From Cryoendolithus antarcticus (Eukaryota; Ascomycota; Dothideomycetes; Cladosporiales; Cladosporiaceae): a DNA stretch of 64,000 nucleotides. The notes below the pieces were generated by a model that was not told where the DNA came from, made no database searches, and saw only the letters and a program-made list of their open reading frames with translations. The position numbers were made by a program, and so were the translations under genes. This document shows positions 43,186 through 52,806 of the stretch, piece after piece. Every line of letters begins with the position of its first letter. Positions within the stretch are counted from its first letter, which is position 1. Where the stretch lies: positions 62,001-126,000 of the forward strand of contig NAJO01000014.1 in the NCBI GenBank assembly GCA_002077065.1, in the 5' to 3' direction.

Positions 43186-44241
43186 ATGTCTCCCCGCCCC
43201 CACCTCTCCACCCCCCTCTGCACCCTCCTCGGAATCGAATACCCAATCCTCCTAGCAGGCATGGCGCGCACCTCCTCCGGCCCCCTCGCAGCAGCCGTCT
43301 CCAACGCCGGCGGTATGGGCGTTATAGGCGGTCTTGGCTATACTCCCACCCAACTCCGGGCAATCATCTACGAGATAAAAGAGAATCTCGATCGCCCTGA
43401 CTTGCCGTTCGGCGTAGATTTAGCGCTCCCGCAGGTTGGAGGCAGCGCGAGGAAGACGAATCATGATTACACGCATGGGCAGCTGGATGATTTGATTACG
43501 GTGACTATCGAGGAGAAGGCGAGGTTGTTTGTTAGTGCGGTTGGGGTGCCGCCGGCGCATGTTATCAAGCGGTTGCATGATGCGGGGATTCTGGTGATGA
43601 ATATGGTCGGGCATCCGAAACATGCTCACAAAGCTCTGAAGGCAGGCGTGGACATCGTATGCGCGCAGGGCGGCGAGGGAGGAGGCCACACAGGCGATAT
43701 TGCCACGTCGATCCTCATTCCCAGTGTCGTGGATGTTGCGAGGCAGTACAAGAGTCCCATGACCGGTCAACCTGCCATGGTGGTAGCAGCAGGTGGGATC
43801 TACAACGGCCGCTCTCTGGCAGCTATGCTGTCCTTTGGTGCGGTGGGAGCCTGGGTCGGCACGCGCTTCGTGGCTTCGGAAGAAGCTGGTTGCTCGAAAC
43901 TGCACAAAGAGGCCGTTGTGAGCGCAGCATTCGAGGACACACAACGGACGCTCGTCGTGTCTGGACGACCGTTGAGGGTGCGGACGAATGACTACATCAA
44001 GTCATGGGAGGTGGACAGGCCTGAGGAAGTGAAGCGGTTAACGGAGAGTGGGGTAGTGCCCTTGCAGAAGGACATGGATGAGGATAAGGAGGTGGATATT
44101 CCCTTCCTCATGGGTCAGGTCGCGGGCGTGATCGAGAAGGTGCAGCCTGCGAAGGAGATTATGGTGGAGATGGTGCAGGAGTGTGTTGCTGTGCTGAAGG
44201 GGCAGCAGGCATACGTTGGTGGCGAGCGGAGTAGACTGTGA
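43186..44241 (+). CDS. Nitronate monooxygenase (2-nitropropane dioxygenase family)
   Basis: An intronless frame of 351 residues. These FMN TIM-barrel enzymes oxidise alkyl nitronates such as propionate-3-nitronate. Markers are EYPILLAGMARTSSGPLAAA, AGGMGVIGGLGY (FMN phosphate region), ICVA-type core GVDIVCAQGGEGGGHTGDI with the catalytic His, VVAAGGIYNGRSLAAMLSFGA and GAWVGTRFVASEEAG. The length matches the class. The first ATG follows a CCACC-rich leader. It is divergent from the SDR gene, an association that could be metabolic but is unproven. The stop is 66 bp from the convergent UMP-kinase stop. Confidence 0.93.
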   Translation: MSPRPHLSTPLCTLLGIEYPILLAGMARTSSGPLAAAVSNAGGMGVIGGLGYTPTQLRAIIYEIKENLDRPDLPFGVDLALPQVGGSARKTNHDYTHGQLDDLITVTIEEKARLFVSAVGVPPAHVIKRLHDAGILVMNMVGHPKHAHKALKAGVDIVCAQGGEGGGHTGDIATSILIPSVVDVARQYKSPMTGQPAMVVAAGGIYNGRSLAAMLSFGAVGAWVGTRFVASEEAGCSKLHKEAVVSAAFEDTQRTLVVSGRPLRVRTNDYIKSWEVDRPEEVKRLTESGVVPLQKDMDEDKEVDIPFLMGQVAGVIEKVQPAKEIMVEMVQECVAVLKGQQAYVGGERSRL

Positions 44242-44307
44242 TGATGTAGATCTCTATACATGCCCTGTCTACCTTCTTGCCTCCCTTTCTCCAAGCCTAA
44301 GCTAGGC

Positions 44308-45000
44308 TCAATGCTTGGTCTTCTCCAGGCCCTTCTCACCAAACTGCTTCACTACATCTGCATACACCTCCTCAGGCCCATGCGTAGCATCAATCTTCAC
44401 CACCCTCCCGTCCTTCTCAAACATCTCCACAACAGGCATGCTAGTCTCCACAAAGGTCTTGAACCGCTTCTTGATACTCTCCTCATTGTCATCGCTCCTG
44501 CCACTTGTCTCTCCACGCTTCAGCAGTCGTTGCCTCATCGCATCCTCCGGGCAGTCGAAGAACAAAGTGAACTTAGATGGAACCACCTTCTCCTCAAACG
44601 CCAACGCCTGATCCATCTTCCTCGGAAATCCATCAATGAGAAACTTCCTCTGCTGCTTCTCCTCAATCGTAGCCAACATAGCATTCTCCAGCAACTGAAT
44701 CGTGACTTCCATCGGCACGATCTGGCCCTCTTTGATGTAGGATTTGATCATATCGCCGAACTCGCTACCAGGGCGGTCTTGCTCCTCACGCAGCAGGTCG
44801 CCGGCGGAGAGGTGCTTGAAGCCGTAGTCGCGCACAATGTTGGAGCATTGCGTTCCTTTGCCGGCACCGGGGCCGCCGAGGACGAAGAGCACGAGGGCTT
44901 GGTCTTTGCCTGTGCCGGGGCTGAGGAGGGGCTTCTCGCGCTTCGGCGCCTGCAGCGCAGGATTCTGCTCCAGCTCCTTCTTATCCGGGATAGCAGGCAT
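44308..45000 (-). CDS. URA6: UMP/CMP kinase (uridylate kinase) – catalytic part
   Basis: A continuous frame of 230 residues from the ATG at 44998–45000. The enzyme phosphorylates UMP (and CMP, some AMP) in pyrimidine nucleotide synthesis. The P-loop FVLGGPGAGKGTQ (about residue 41), HLSAGDLLREE, FLIDGFPRKMDQA, LFFDCPEDAMRQRLLKRG and SGRSDDNEESIKKRF are all present and in order. The C-terminal KIDATHGPEEVYADV completes the fold. The upstream frame 45041–45403 on the same strand stops only 40 bp before this ATG. It may be spliced to this gene to add a mitochondrial/membrane N-terminus, as filamentous fungal homologues often carry long N-terminal extensions. The catalytic domain call is secure; the true start is not. 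Confidence 0.93.
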   Translation of the reverse strand: MPAIPDKKELEQNPALQAPKREKPLLSPGTGKDQALVLFVLGGPGAGKGTQCSNIVRDYGFKHLSAGDLLREEQDRPGSEFGDMIKSYIKEGQIVPMEVTIQLLENAMLATIEEKQQRKFLIDGFPRKMDQALAFEEKVVPSKFTLFFDCPEDAMRQRLLKRGETSGRSDDNEESIKKRFKTFVETSMPVVEMFEKDGRVVKIDATHGPEEVYADVVKQFGEKGLEKTKH

Positions 45001-45040
45001 GATCGCTGTTGTCGTCTACCTCGTAGCTAACTCGCTCGTT

Positions 45041-45403
45041 CTATCGTCTCGACAGCGTCTGATCACTCGCCGTATTCCTCGGCCACTCAGTTTTGCTAGC
45101 CGGCACGTGGTCTGGGATCGGCTTATGTCCTCCCGGTCTGCCTTGTCCTTCTCTAGACTTGACAATGTAGTAAAAACTCGCACTCCCGAGGGCGAAGATC
45201 GCTACGAGGGGGGCGAGAGGGAGGTTCCCGGTAGTGCGGGATTTGGGGGCTTGGGGGAGCTTGTGGTTTGCTGAGACTGCTTTGCGGAGGTGGCGGGCGG
45301 TGGAGAAGTGGCGGTGAGGATAGATTGTGCGGAGCATGGAGAGGGAAGTGGGGTGGTGCATGGCGGATTGAAAGTTGGTGGGTGATGCAGGCTGGAGAAG
45401 CAA
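45041..45403 (-). CDS. Basic leader plus one membrane span; probable 5' exon of UMP kinase gene or small mitochondrial protein
   Basis: Up to 120 residues. From the inner Met (MLRTIYPHRHFSTARHLRK) it has a typical mitochondrial presequence rich in Arg/Ser without acids, a Lys/Pro linker, then one hydrophobic span (PLAPLVAIFALGSASFYYIV) and a hydrophilic tail ending before 45041. A candidate 61-nt intron with a GTGATC donor at 45065–45066 and a CAACAG acceptor would join it in phase to the kinase, adding Thr-Ile before its Met. The donor is non-consensus. Alternatives are a separate short gene (unlikely given the 40-bp gap to the next same-strand ATG) or a different donor. Coding potential is plausible but the model is uncertain. 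Confidence 0.5.
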   Translation of the reverse strand: MLLQPASPTNFQSAMHHPTSLSMLRTIYPHRHFSTARHLRKAVSANHKLPQAPKSRTTGNLPLAPLVAIFALGSASFYYIVKSREGQGRPGGHKPIPDHVPASKTEWPRNTASDQTLSRR

Positions 45404-45571
45404 GTGATGACGGAGTTTTGAGGCTCCGCGATTGGACTTTCTTCGCTTCTCATGAACGCGTCTTCATTGACTCAACTGAGAATTGTAGAATGAACGTAGT
45501 TGACGGGTAATACGTATATGATGAAGCAGCTACAGGATGCAGGATAGGTGCATCAAGGACTCCATCCTGAC

Positions 45572-48500
45572 TCAAGCCGCCGGGCTTAACTTTTCAGCTT
45601 CTTCGCCACCCTCAGTAGCAGCATCTCCTGCCAGCTCGACAGATGCGCCTAGCTCCACGATGTCGGGACTGGCGTGCGGTCCAGCGTCAGCGGCCTCGGC
45701 CAGTTCAGCCTCTCCAGGCGCAACAGTGATAGGCGCAACAGTGACAGGCGCAACAGTGACAAGCGCCGCCGGCGTAACGACTCCCTCTGCGATGTGCTCA
45801 CCCTTCTCCTTCGCCTCCTCCTCCGTAACAGCAGCCTCCCAATCCTCCACAACCTCCTCCCTCCTCATCTTCTCCTTACTCCTCGCCTTCACCACTACCG
45901 GTGCCTTCTTAGCAAACGTCACTTTCCCGTTTCCCACCCCACTAAGCGCAGCAAAGGTATTACTCGCCGCGTAGCTCGGCTTAGAGGTCAGAAATTTAGG
46001 GCCGCTCGACTTAGCCGCCACGCGTGACCAGCCGTCGGCGATGGCGTCGCTTTCACGGTAGGTGATGTTGAGGGAGGAGTCTGTGGCGCAGAGCTGTAGG
46101 ATCCCATAGCTTTTGGCTGCGATCGCCGTGGCGAGCGTGGGTTTGAGGTCTTTCAGTGTATATTCGAGCTCGGTCGGAGACGTGGAAGGAGAAGTAGCTT
46201 TCAGCACCACTTCTTCATTGGGCAGGAAGGAGATATCGAATGCCAGGGCGGATCCCAGCGGTAGCACGGAGGCGACTTCCTGCCGCAGCTCCTCGACTGT
46301 AAGCCCGAAGCGAGGATGAGATATGACGAAGCTATTGCATGGCTCAGCTGTCTCGTTAGCTTTGCTCTTCCTTGCACTCTCGGTTTCGGAGTTGTATGCG
46401 CTCCCCGCCGCCGCGCGCTGAGCTTGCCTGATTCGCAGGCTCTCCGCTAGCGTCTTGTTGGGCGCCGAGACGAAGCGCGGCGTCTTCCAGACCATGACAT
46501 GGCGATGCGGCTCGGGATCCATGCTCTCTGAATCAAGTCCGAAGTCGTTGGCCAGAGAGTGGATGAAATTCCGCTCCCTAGACTTCATCGGCTTGAACCG
46601 CAGTCGACGCTCTTCATCGCTTGTAGCGAAGACACGGAATTCTCGTTCCTGGATTTGCGACCACTTGATGTGCTCGGCGAAGAGATTCAGGGTCTCGGTC
46701 GTGTAGGGAATGTGGTCTCCACCTTCGACATGAACGGACTGATCGATGTGCAGTGCAACGGCGAGTCTGCGATTCCGCTCGAGTCGAGCGCACTCGTCGT
46801 TGCAAGGCAAGCTCTTACCATTGTTGCCTTCGCCTGCTTTCGAAGCACCGCACTTCATCTCCTGCTTCTGTGCCTGACATTCACAAGTAATGAAGATCTT
46901 ACTCTGACACGGCTTGTCCTCCTTGCACGGAAACGGCGCATGACACACGTTCTCGTCCGGATGCCCGCAAGCGCTCTTCGGCTTTGCACAAGCCTGCTGG
47001 CAAGTTCTTGCATCCGCGTCCTCGCACTCCCCAGCACGATGACAGGGCTTACGGCAAAAATGCGAGCCACAGCGGAGTGTCTTACCGCAGATCTCGCCAC
47101 ATCGTACATCTTGGAGCCAGCATTGCTGATTCTTGAGAGTCTTCTTGCCGCACATGCAGCGCTTTTCCATAAGGAAGGGGCATTTGGTGCAGGGCTCTTC
47201 GTCTGGGTGACAGGTATGCGGCACGCGAGGGTGACCGCAGTGTTTTGGGCGTGTGCAATTGTAGCGACATGGTGGTGACGATGTTCCACAGGGGAGTGGT
47301 GGCTGCAATACTGTGCGTCCGCATGGACAGCCGATCTCCTCGAAGATCGCTTCGCGACAGGTCTCGCAAGGACCTTTGTGGCAGAGGTCTTGACATATGT
47401 GAATGCCACACTTCAGAAGACGGCTACATTGACGTGTGCAAATGTGCTCTGCTTCGAAACCATCGTCGATAGCTCTGGGTGCCGAGCCGAGTGGACGCTG
47501 CTTGCGCTTCACGTTCTGTCGATCCAGCGCCTTGCGCTCGCCGGGACAGCAGTGCTCGTCACATGCATGACGTCCGCAGTTGAGGTTGACCCGGCATACT
47601 CGCCGACACTGCGGCTGCTCTTCTGTGCCCTGATGACACATCGTAGTAGACTCTACCCTGCTACAGCGGCACTTGATCGTGACGACTTCCATGCAAGGCG
47701 CACAGTTGCCAGTGTGACAAATTTGCTTGCACTGATGGCCACATGCCAAAGACTTATCGCATGGCCGATCGCAACTAGGGATCGGATCCTCGCAAGTCTG
47801 ACGAATGGTATCAGATATTTGATCGAGTGGCGTCTTTCCACATGGGCAGTGGTCGACTATGTTCGGCGATCGTGGACAGTGTTGCAGCGCGGCTTCTTGT
47901 ACGTGGCAACGTTGCTCACATCGGTGTATGCCGCAATCGAAGCTGCGATTGCACTCATTATCGCAAACGAATGAGCCGGTCCAGGTCTCGATCTCTGCAT
48001 CGCCTTCTGTGCCCGGTTGCCACAGTTGGCTCTCCTTCTCATCTCCTCGATCTCCGCAAAGGAGATCCTTCTCCGACTGACCACAATAGCATCGGGCAGG
48101 CACAAGCTCTTCGCAACCTCCGCACAGACCCTCATGGCAAGGTCTCGGGCAGTTGTGCTGTCCACACGGCATCAGCTCATCACAGACTTCTCCACAGCTC
48201 CAGCCGCGGTCATAGTCTGTCTCAGAACAACGCTTGCTGACTTCGTGCCGACCACAAAAGCAGATCTGTTTCGAACCGACGTGAGAGCACGGTGGACATG
48301 GACCAGCATGACAAGTCAGTGGACATGGATGCGGACACTTCCTCGCCCTTTCTCTTCCACATGACTGGCCACACGAATGTGGCGGCAGACCTGCGAGTGG
48401 TCTGGGATCTGTCTCTTTCTCGCACCAGCATGTGTATGCCTTCGGCAGGACGTCCTTCGGTAAATTGCAACCAGGACACCGCCACTGTCGTGGTGGCAAA

Positions 48501-49156
48501 TCGCCATTCTCGAGGTTTTGCTGGGCTGCTGCAGATCCCTCGTTGGCAGACCACTTCTTGACGCAAGTCAAGTGGAAGACAGTCCAGCATGTGTGACATG
48601 ACCAGACTTTCGAGTTGCGTTGAACGTCGCTTGTGCAGATTGGACATTCGTAGTGGCCATTGTCGATATCCTCGTGCGTGCGCGTGGCAATGTCGGGTGC
48701 TAGTGATTTTGATGCTCGTCGCTTTGGCGGCAGTCTTTGTCGCGGTGCCTGCTTCGGCTGTGATCTTGGTGCATGCTGTTGACCTGGGACGAACTCAACA
48801 GCGTCGGCTTGAAATTGATTGGCAGTAGCACCATTGACAGCCTCGCCCTCTTGGGTAAGCTGCCCACCAAATCGTCTGCCATTCACCGTCCGATCTGGTA
48901 GATGCGATGCTGGTCTCGTTCCTCTGCCTCGTCCCCTCCGTGATGATGCGTTCTGTGCTGGTCCCTCGCTGGCAGAGTTATCAGCACTCGACGCAGTTGC
49001 ACTGGCAGACTGGTCGACTGGCGCGACTGATGCCGGTCTGAAGCCCAGAGCAGCACCACTGTTGGCGCCTCCACGCCCTCTCCGCGGTCCTCTCGGGCGA
49101 TTCGTTCGTGGTCGTTGATCGGCGGCTGGCTGCGAAGTCGCAGTGTCGACTTGCAT
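45572..49156 (-). CDS. FAP1: NF-X1-type zinc finger protein, FAP1/NFX1 homologue with R3H domain
   Basis: An intronless frame of 1,194 residues from ATG 49154–49156; the longer frame to 49318 lacks a plausible start context. The N-terminus is Arg/Gly-rich (RPRGPRRGRGGANSG). A RING-like C4HC3 finger follows (about residue 165: YECPICTSDV…CWTVFHLTCVKKW). A long series of NF-X1 fingers (CGxHxCxxxCHxGxC, e.g. PCGQHNCPRPCHEGLCGGC) runs to about residue 800. The R3H domain (about 800–895) has FIHSLANDFGLDSESMD. Yeast Fap1 binds the FKBP12 peptidyl-prolyl isomerase; animal NFX1 is a nuclear regulator with E3-like activity. The C-terminus is a low-complexity VTVAP repeat. Finger spacing is regular throughout and suggests a functional protein. 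Confidence 0.93.
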   Translation of the reverse strand: MQVDTATSQPAADQRPRTNRPRGPRRGRGGANSGAALGFRPASVAPVDQSASATASSADNSASEGPAQNASSRRGRGRGTRPASHLPDRTVNGRRFGGQLTQEGEAVNGATANQFQADAVEFVPGQQHAPRSQPKQAPRQRLPPKRRASKSLAPDIATRTHEDIDNGHYECPICTSDVQRNSKVWSCHTCWTVFHLTCVKKWSANEGSAAAQQNLENGDLPPRQWRCPGCNLPKDVLPKAYTCWCEKETDPRPLAGLPPHSCGQSCGRERARKCPHPCPLTCHAGPCPPCSHVGSKQICFCGRHEVSKRCSETDYDRGWSCGEVCDELMPCGQHNCPRPCHEGLCGGCEELVPARCYCGQSEKDLLCGDRGDEKESQLWQPGTEGDAEIETWTGSFVCDNECNRSFDCGIHRCEQRCHVQEAALQHCPRSPNIVDHCPCGKTPLDQISDTIRQTCEDPIPSCDRPCDKSLACGHQCKQICHTGNCAPCMEVVTIKCRCSRVESTTMCHQGTEEQPQCRRVCRVNLNCGRHACDEHCCPGERKALDRQNVKRKQRPLGSAPRAIDDGFEAEHICTRQCSRLLKCGIHICQDLCHKGPCETCREAIFEEIGCPCGRTVLQPPLPCGTSSPPCRYNCTRPKHCGHPRVPHTCHPDEEPCTKCPFLMEKRCMCGKKTLKNQQCWLQDVRCGEICGKTLRCGSHFCRKPCHRAGECEDADARTCQQACAKPKSACGHPDENVCHAPFPCKEDKPCQSKIFITCECQAQKQEMKCGASKAGEGNNGKSLPCNDECARLERNRRLAVALHIDQSVHVEGGDHIPYTTETLNLFAEHIKWSQIQEREFRVFATSDEERRLRFKPMKSRERNFIHSLANDFGLDSESMDPEPHRHVMVWKTPRFVSAPNKTLAESLRIRQAQRAAAGSAYNSETESARKSKANETAEPCNSFVISHPRFGLTVEELRQEVASVLPLGSALAFDISFLPNEEVVLKATSPSTSPTELEYTLKDLKPTLATAIAAKSYGILQLCATDSSLNITYRESDAIADGWSRVAAKSSGPKFLTSKPSYAASNTFAALSGVGNGKVTFAKKAPVVVKARSKEKMRREEVVEDWEAAVTEEEAKEKGEHIAEGVVTPAALVTVAPVTVAPITVAPGEAELAEAADAGPHASPDIVELGASVELAGDAATEGGEEAEKLSPAA
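45717..45761. repeat. 15-bp tandem repeat in the FAP1 C-terminal coding region
   Basis: Three consecutive units GGCGCAACAGTGAYA encode VTVAP-type pentapeptides near the end of the NF-X1 protein. Unit length is a multiple of three, so expansion keeps the frame. The tract sits just after the folded domains. Confidence 0.88.
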
Positions 49157-49652
49157 GTTGGACACAATTGCTACTAAGACTACCTCTCCTTGATGACTAG
49201 ACAGACTGACTTCTATATCGATGTGATACTGATTCGTCGGTGAGAATTCCGTGATCGTATTGAAAGTCAGATGTCCGAGGTGGCGATATGGTCGTGGTTT
49301 CCGTTTGCTTGATGCCAATCCGTTCGTGCCAAACGATCGATCTATACGTTTCCTCGAAGCGCAAGCCCCTTGGAATTGTCGTTAAACGGAGGCTATGCAA
49401 AGATGAGTCGACCACTTCGCCTCCCGTTGGGTGTAGTTGAGAGTATGATATCTGTGGCGAAGCAGTATTACTCATGTTCTCTCACAGCCAAATTGTTCTT
49501 AGTCCCGGCATCGAAACGCACCGAAGTGACGGGGGTGGCGTCACTCGTGCAGCGGGACAGATCTCTCCGTACCGCAGAGCCTCGATCTGCGTGTGCAGCT
49601 CACAGGGAACTCTGCTGGAGACCGAGCTTCATCGTGGACATACCGTACCAAC

Positions 49653-51578
49653 ATGGCTTCGGAGGAGTCGACTCCAGCCCCGCAAGGAACGAAGCGGTCG
49701 CATGATGAGGTCGACCAAGGCAACGCAGATATTGCTAAGAAGCAAGACGAAAGCGACTCTGACAGCGACGATGACCTTGGACCCGCCCTGCCGTCCGCCG
49801 ATGCGCCCAAGAAGAAGAAGCGGCGGCGACTGCCATACGAGAAGGAGTACATTGCTGCACTCCCATCAGCCGGACGATACTGCAAGTCCCTGATGCACAA
49901 GGAGCAGCTTGCCTTCTGCACTTTCACCCCGCATACCGATTTCCTCATCACAAGCTCAGTCGATGGGTTTGTCAAATTCTGGAAAAAGGTCTATGAGGGC
50001 ATCGAGTTCGTCAAGGAGTTCAAAGCACATAGCGGCGAGATCACGAGTGTGTCGGTCAGTGCAGATGGTCGCAGCTATGCCACAGCTGGCGCGGATGGGA
50101 CCATCAAGATCTTTGATGTGGTCAACTTCGATCTGCTAGCTATGCTCGAGCCAGGCTTCATGCCGAAATGTGCCTGCTTTGTTCATGGTACTGGATCCTC
50201 ATATCCTACGCTGGCTGTGTCCAACGAGCAGGACGGGCGCATCGTCATGTATGACGGCCGAGGCGAGTCGCAAACGCCACTACACACCATTACTGCACTT
50301 CATCGCAAGCCCGTCGTTTTGATGTCGTACAACAATGCCTACGACTGTGTTGTGTCTGCTGATGAAGGTGGTATGGTAGAGTATTGGCGGCCGTCAGGCA
50401 CATACGAGAAGCCAGACAATGTCTTCGAAATGAAGAGTTCAACATCTCTCTTCGAATTCAAGAAAGCCAAATCTGTGCCATCTTCATTGACGATATCGCC
50501 CACTGGTGCTCACTTCGCCACAATGTCCTTCCCAGACCGCAAGGTACGTGTATTTGACTTTGCGACGGGTAAATTGCACCGCGTCTACGACGAGAGCATC
50601 GATATAATAACCTCGATGCAACAAGCCGGGACCCTGAGTAGCACGCCTCTCGACGCCGTAGACTTCGGTCGTCGAATAGCCGTCGAGCGCGAGGTCGACA
50701 ACCCAGCGATCCGCAGCCGAGCCAATGTAATATTTGACGAGAGCGGCCACTTCATCCTCTACGGCAGCATGCTCGGCACAAAAGTCATAAATACGACTTC
50801 CAACCGCCTGGTGAAGCTCTACGGCCGCGAAGAGTCCTTCCGACCGCTCAACATCGCCCTCTACCAAGGCCAGCCAGAAAAGAAATCCATCATTACAGCC
50901 CAGATGGCCGCCTCAGACAATCCTCTCCTTCAAGCAGCCGAGTCCCGCGACGCAATGCTGACAAGCACCGGCGTGGGCAAAGTCCGCTTCTACATGTTCA
51001 CGAACGACGGCGAAGCCTCCAAATCCGATCGCGACGTGCATAACGAGAAGCCACGCACAATCAACTCTGCCGCCGATCAAGCCGCAGCAGCAGTCGAGCA
51101 AGCGTCCCGCTTTGCGAGCACGGCCACTCTTCACACCTCGCTAGGCGATATCACATTCCGCATGTTTCCCCAGCACGCCCCCAAAGCGGTCGAGAACTTC
51201 ACCACCCACGCGCGAAACAACTACTATAACAGCCTGCTATTCCACCGCGTAATCCGCAAATTCATGATACAGACCGGCGATCCCCTAGGTGACGGCACAG
51301 GCGGCGAATCGATCTGGGGAACGGAATTCGAAGACGAGTGCACGCCCGCACTCAGCCATGATAAGGCTTATACGGTGAGCATGGCGAATGCGGGTCCGAA
51401 GACGAATGCGAGTCAATTCTTCATCACGACCGAGAAGGCGCCGTGGCTGGACAATAAGCACACTATCTTTGGGCGGGTGATCAAAGGAATGGAGGTTGTG
51501 CATGCCATTGAGAATGTGAGGGTCTGGAAGGAGAAGCCGGTGGAGGATGTAAAGATTGTCAGTGTTAGTCTTGGCTAG
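49653..51578 (+). CDS. WD40–cyclophilin peptidyl-prolyl isomerase (PPWD1/CYP15-like)
   Basis: An intronless frame of 641 residues from the ATG at 49653 (MASEESTPAPQGTKRSHDE). An acidic and Lys-rich N-terminus (DSDSDDDLG, PKKKKRRRLPYEKEYI) precedes WD40 repeats (about residues 75–430). A complete cyclophilin domain follows (about 485–640: FHRVIRKFMIQTGDPLGDGTGG, FEDECTPALSHDKAYTVSMAN, ASQFFITTEKAPWLDNKHTIFG). The catalytic Arg (FHRVI) and the Trp-containing cyclosporin-contact segment (APWLDNKHTIFG) are present, so isomerase activity is expected. Homologues associate with spliceosomes in the nucleus. The stop codon is 1 bp from the stop of the opposite-strand GH76 gene. Confidence 0.93.
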   Translation: MASEESTPAPQGTKRSHDEVDQGNADIAKKQDESDSDSDDDLGPALPSADAPKKKKRRRLPYEKEYIAALPSAGRYCKSLMHKEQLAFCTFTPHTDFLITSSVDGFVKFWKKVYEGIEFVKEFKAHSGEITSVSVSADGRSYATAGADGTIKIFDVVNFDLLAMLEPGFMPKCACFVHGTGSSYPTLAVSNEQDGRIVMYDGRGESQTPLHTITALHRKPVVLMSYNNAYDCVVSADEGGMVEYWRPSGTYEKPDNVFEMKSSTSLFEFKKAKSVPSSLTISPTGAHFATMSFPDRKVRVFDFATGKLHRVYDESIDIITSMQQAGTLSSTPLDAVDFGRRIAVEREVDNPAIRSRANVIFDESGHFILYGSMLGTKVINTTSNRLVKLYGREESFRPLNIALYQGQPEKKSIITAQMAASDNPLLQAAESRDAMLTSTGVGKVRFYMFTNDGEASKSDRDVHNEKPRTINSAADQAAAAVEQASRFASTATLHTSLGDITFRMFPQHAPKAVENFTTHARNNYYNSLLFHRVIRKFMIQTGDPLGDGTGGESIWGTEFEDECTPALSHDKAYTVSMANAGPKTNASQFFITTEKAPWLDNKHTIFGRVIKGMEVVHAIENVRVWKEKPVEDVKIVSVSLG

Positions 51579-51579
51579 T

Positions 51580-52806
51580 CTAGACTGTCAGTGATGCTAC
51601 TATCGCATCCATGGCTGAGGAGTGTGTCGATGCATTTGCTGGGACTTCAACGGGACCGCTCCAGATTAGGCTGAGCTGGTTGTTTGCATCGCGGTCGGAG
51701 GTCCAGATGCTGTTGGCGTTTTTGACTAGGAAGTCTCTGTACCGTGTCTCGGGACTTGCTTGCTGCAGGATCTGCAGATTTCGAGCGAAGACGCCCTTGA
51801 ACTGGCTGCCGTCTGCTCCACAGTCAGGCTCGCAAGCATCGTGAAGAATGCCATTCACATTCGTTAGCGATGTAATCGCAGCATCTACTATCTTCTTCGC
51901 TGTGGCAATATACGACTTATTGCTAGATGCCCGACTAAGCTCCGTGAGGCCACCAACAATCACGCCCTGATTGTACGACCACACTGTGCCGCCGTTATTC
52001 TTACAGTCGGTCGTCAGCCCATCATTGATAGTGTAGTTCGAGTTGATCATCCCACTCGCATTAAACCAGTTCCACTGCCTCTCCCCCCAACCGAGATAGT
52101 ACCGTCGCTTTCCTCCGCCCCCTCGATTCGCCAGATGCGCAGCAACATCCAAGAACAGCTCATTAGCAATAGCGTTCACATACGTATGCGCCTTATCCCA
52201 CCAAATACCACCACAAGGCGTCGTATTATATGACTTGGCCATATCCTCGAAGATATTCTCCGCAGTCTCAAGATACTGTCGGTCACCAGTCACATCGTAC
52301 ACGGCGATCCAGGCTAGCGCCCACCAGCCTTCATCGTCGTAGTAATCGTTCAGAAATCCATTTGTCTGGCGCCAGGGCGGGAGAGGCCAGGAGGGAGGAA
52401 AGTGCGGCCAGGGTTGAGAAGGAGAGGGACCATAGTAAGTCCAGGGAAGATGCTGGGGCGTTAGTGTCTTTTGCATCTGGAGATTGTAGAGTTGGGCTTT
52501 TGTCCATGTCGTGGGCCAGACGTAAGAAGTCGAGGCTCTGATCTTTGGGTCGATGAGGGCCAGATCGGCTATCGTTGTCAAGCCTTGGAGTGGCCATTAG
52601 CCTGCCAGTGCAGTTGTGTAAGGGGAAACAGACGTACAATTCGCGCTATTCCACCAGCCTGTTGAGGGGATCCAAAGACCAGTGGAGTGGTTGTACCATT
52701 GTTGCAGAACATCGAAGCTCGTCTCGGCGTTTTGCAAGCTTACTGCATGACCAGTAGAGATGAAGCTAGCTATTAGGGACAGCGGAGCAGTGAGCGAGAG
52801 CCACAT
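51580..52806 (-). CDS. Secreted glycoside hydrolase family 76 (endo-alpha-1,6-mannanase-like)
   Basis: Exons 52638–52806 and 51580–52583 (54-nt intron with CTAAT branch) give 390 residues. GH76 enzymes cleave alpha-1,6-mannan; fungal relatives such as Dfg5/Dcw1 act at the cell wall. A signal peptide (WLSLTAPLSLIASFISTGHA) and N-glycosylation sequons (NHST, NCTS-like) are visible. The catalytic double Asp is in NDYYDDEGWWALAW. TPCGGIWWDKAHTYVNAIAN, TVWSYNQGVIVGGLTEL and GILHDACEPDCGADGSQFKG are GH76 landmarks. No C-terminal GPI signal is obvious, so it is more likely a soluble secreted enzyme than a Dfg5-type anchored one. The splice restores SANCLTTIADLAL. Confidence 0.92.

Noticed and set aside
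44260..45030. 256-codon plus-strand frame rich in Leu/His
   Set aside because: It is antisense to the clear UMP kinase gene and has no family signal.
46559..47974. Long plus-strand frames of 198–239 codons over the FAP1 gene
   Set aside because: They are antisense shadows caused by the Cys/His-rich codons of the NF-X1 fingers and contain no domain.
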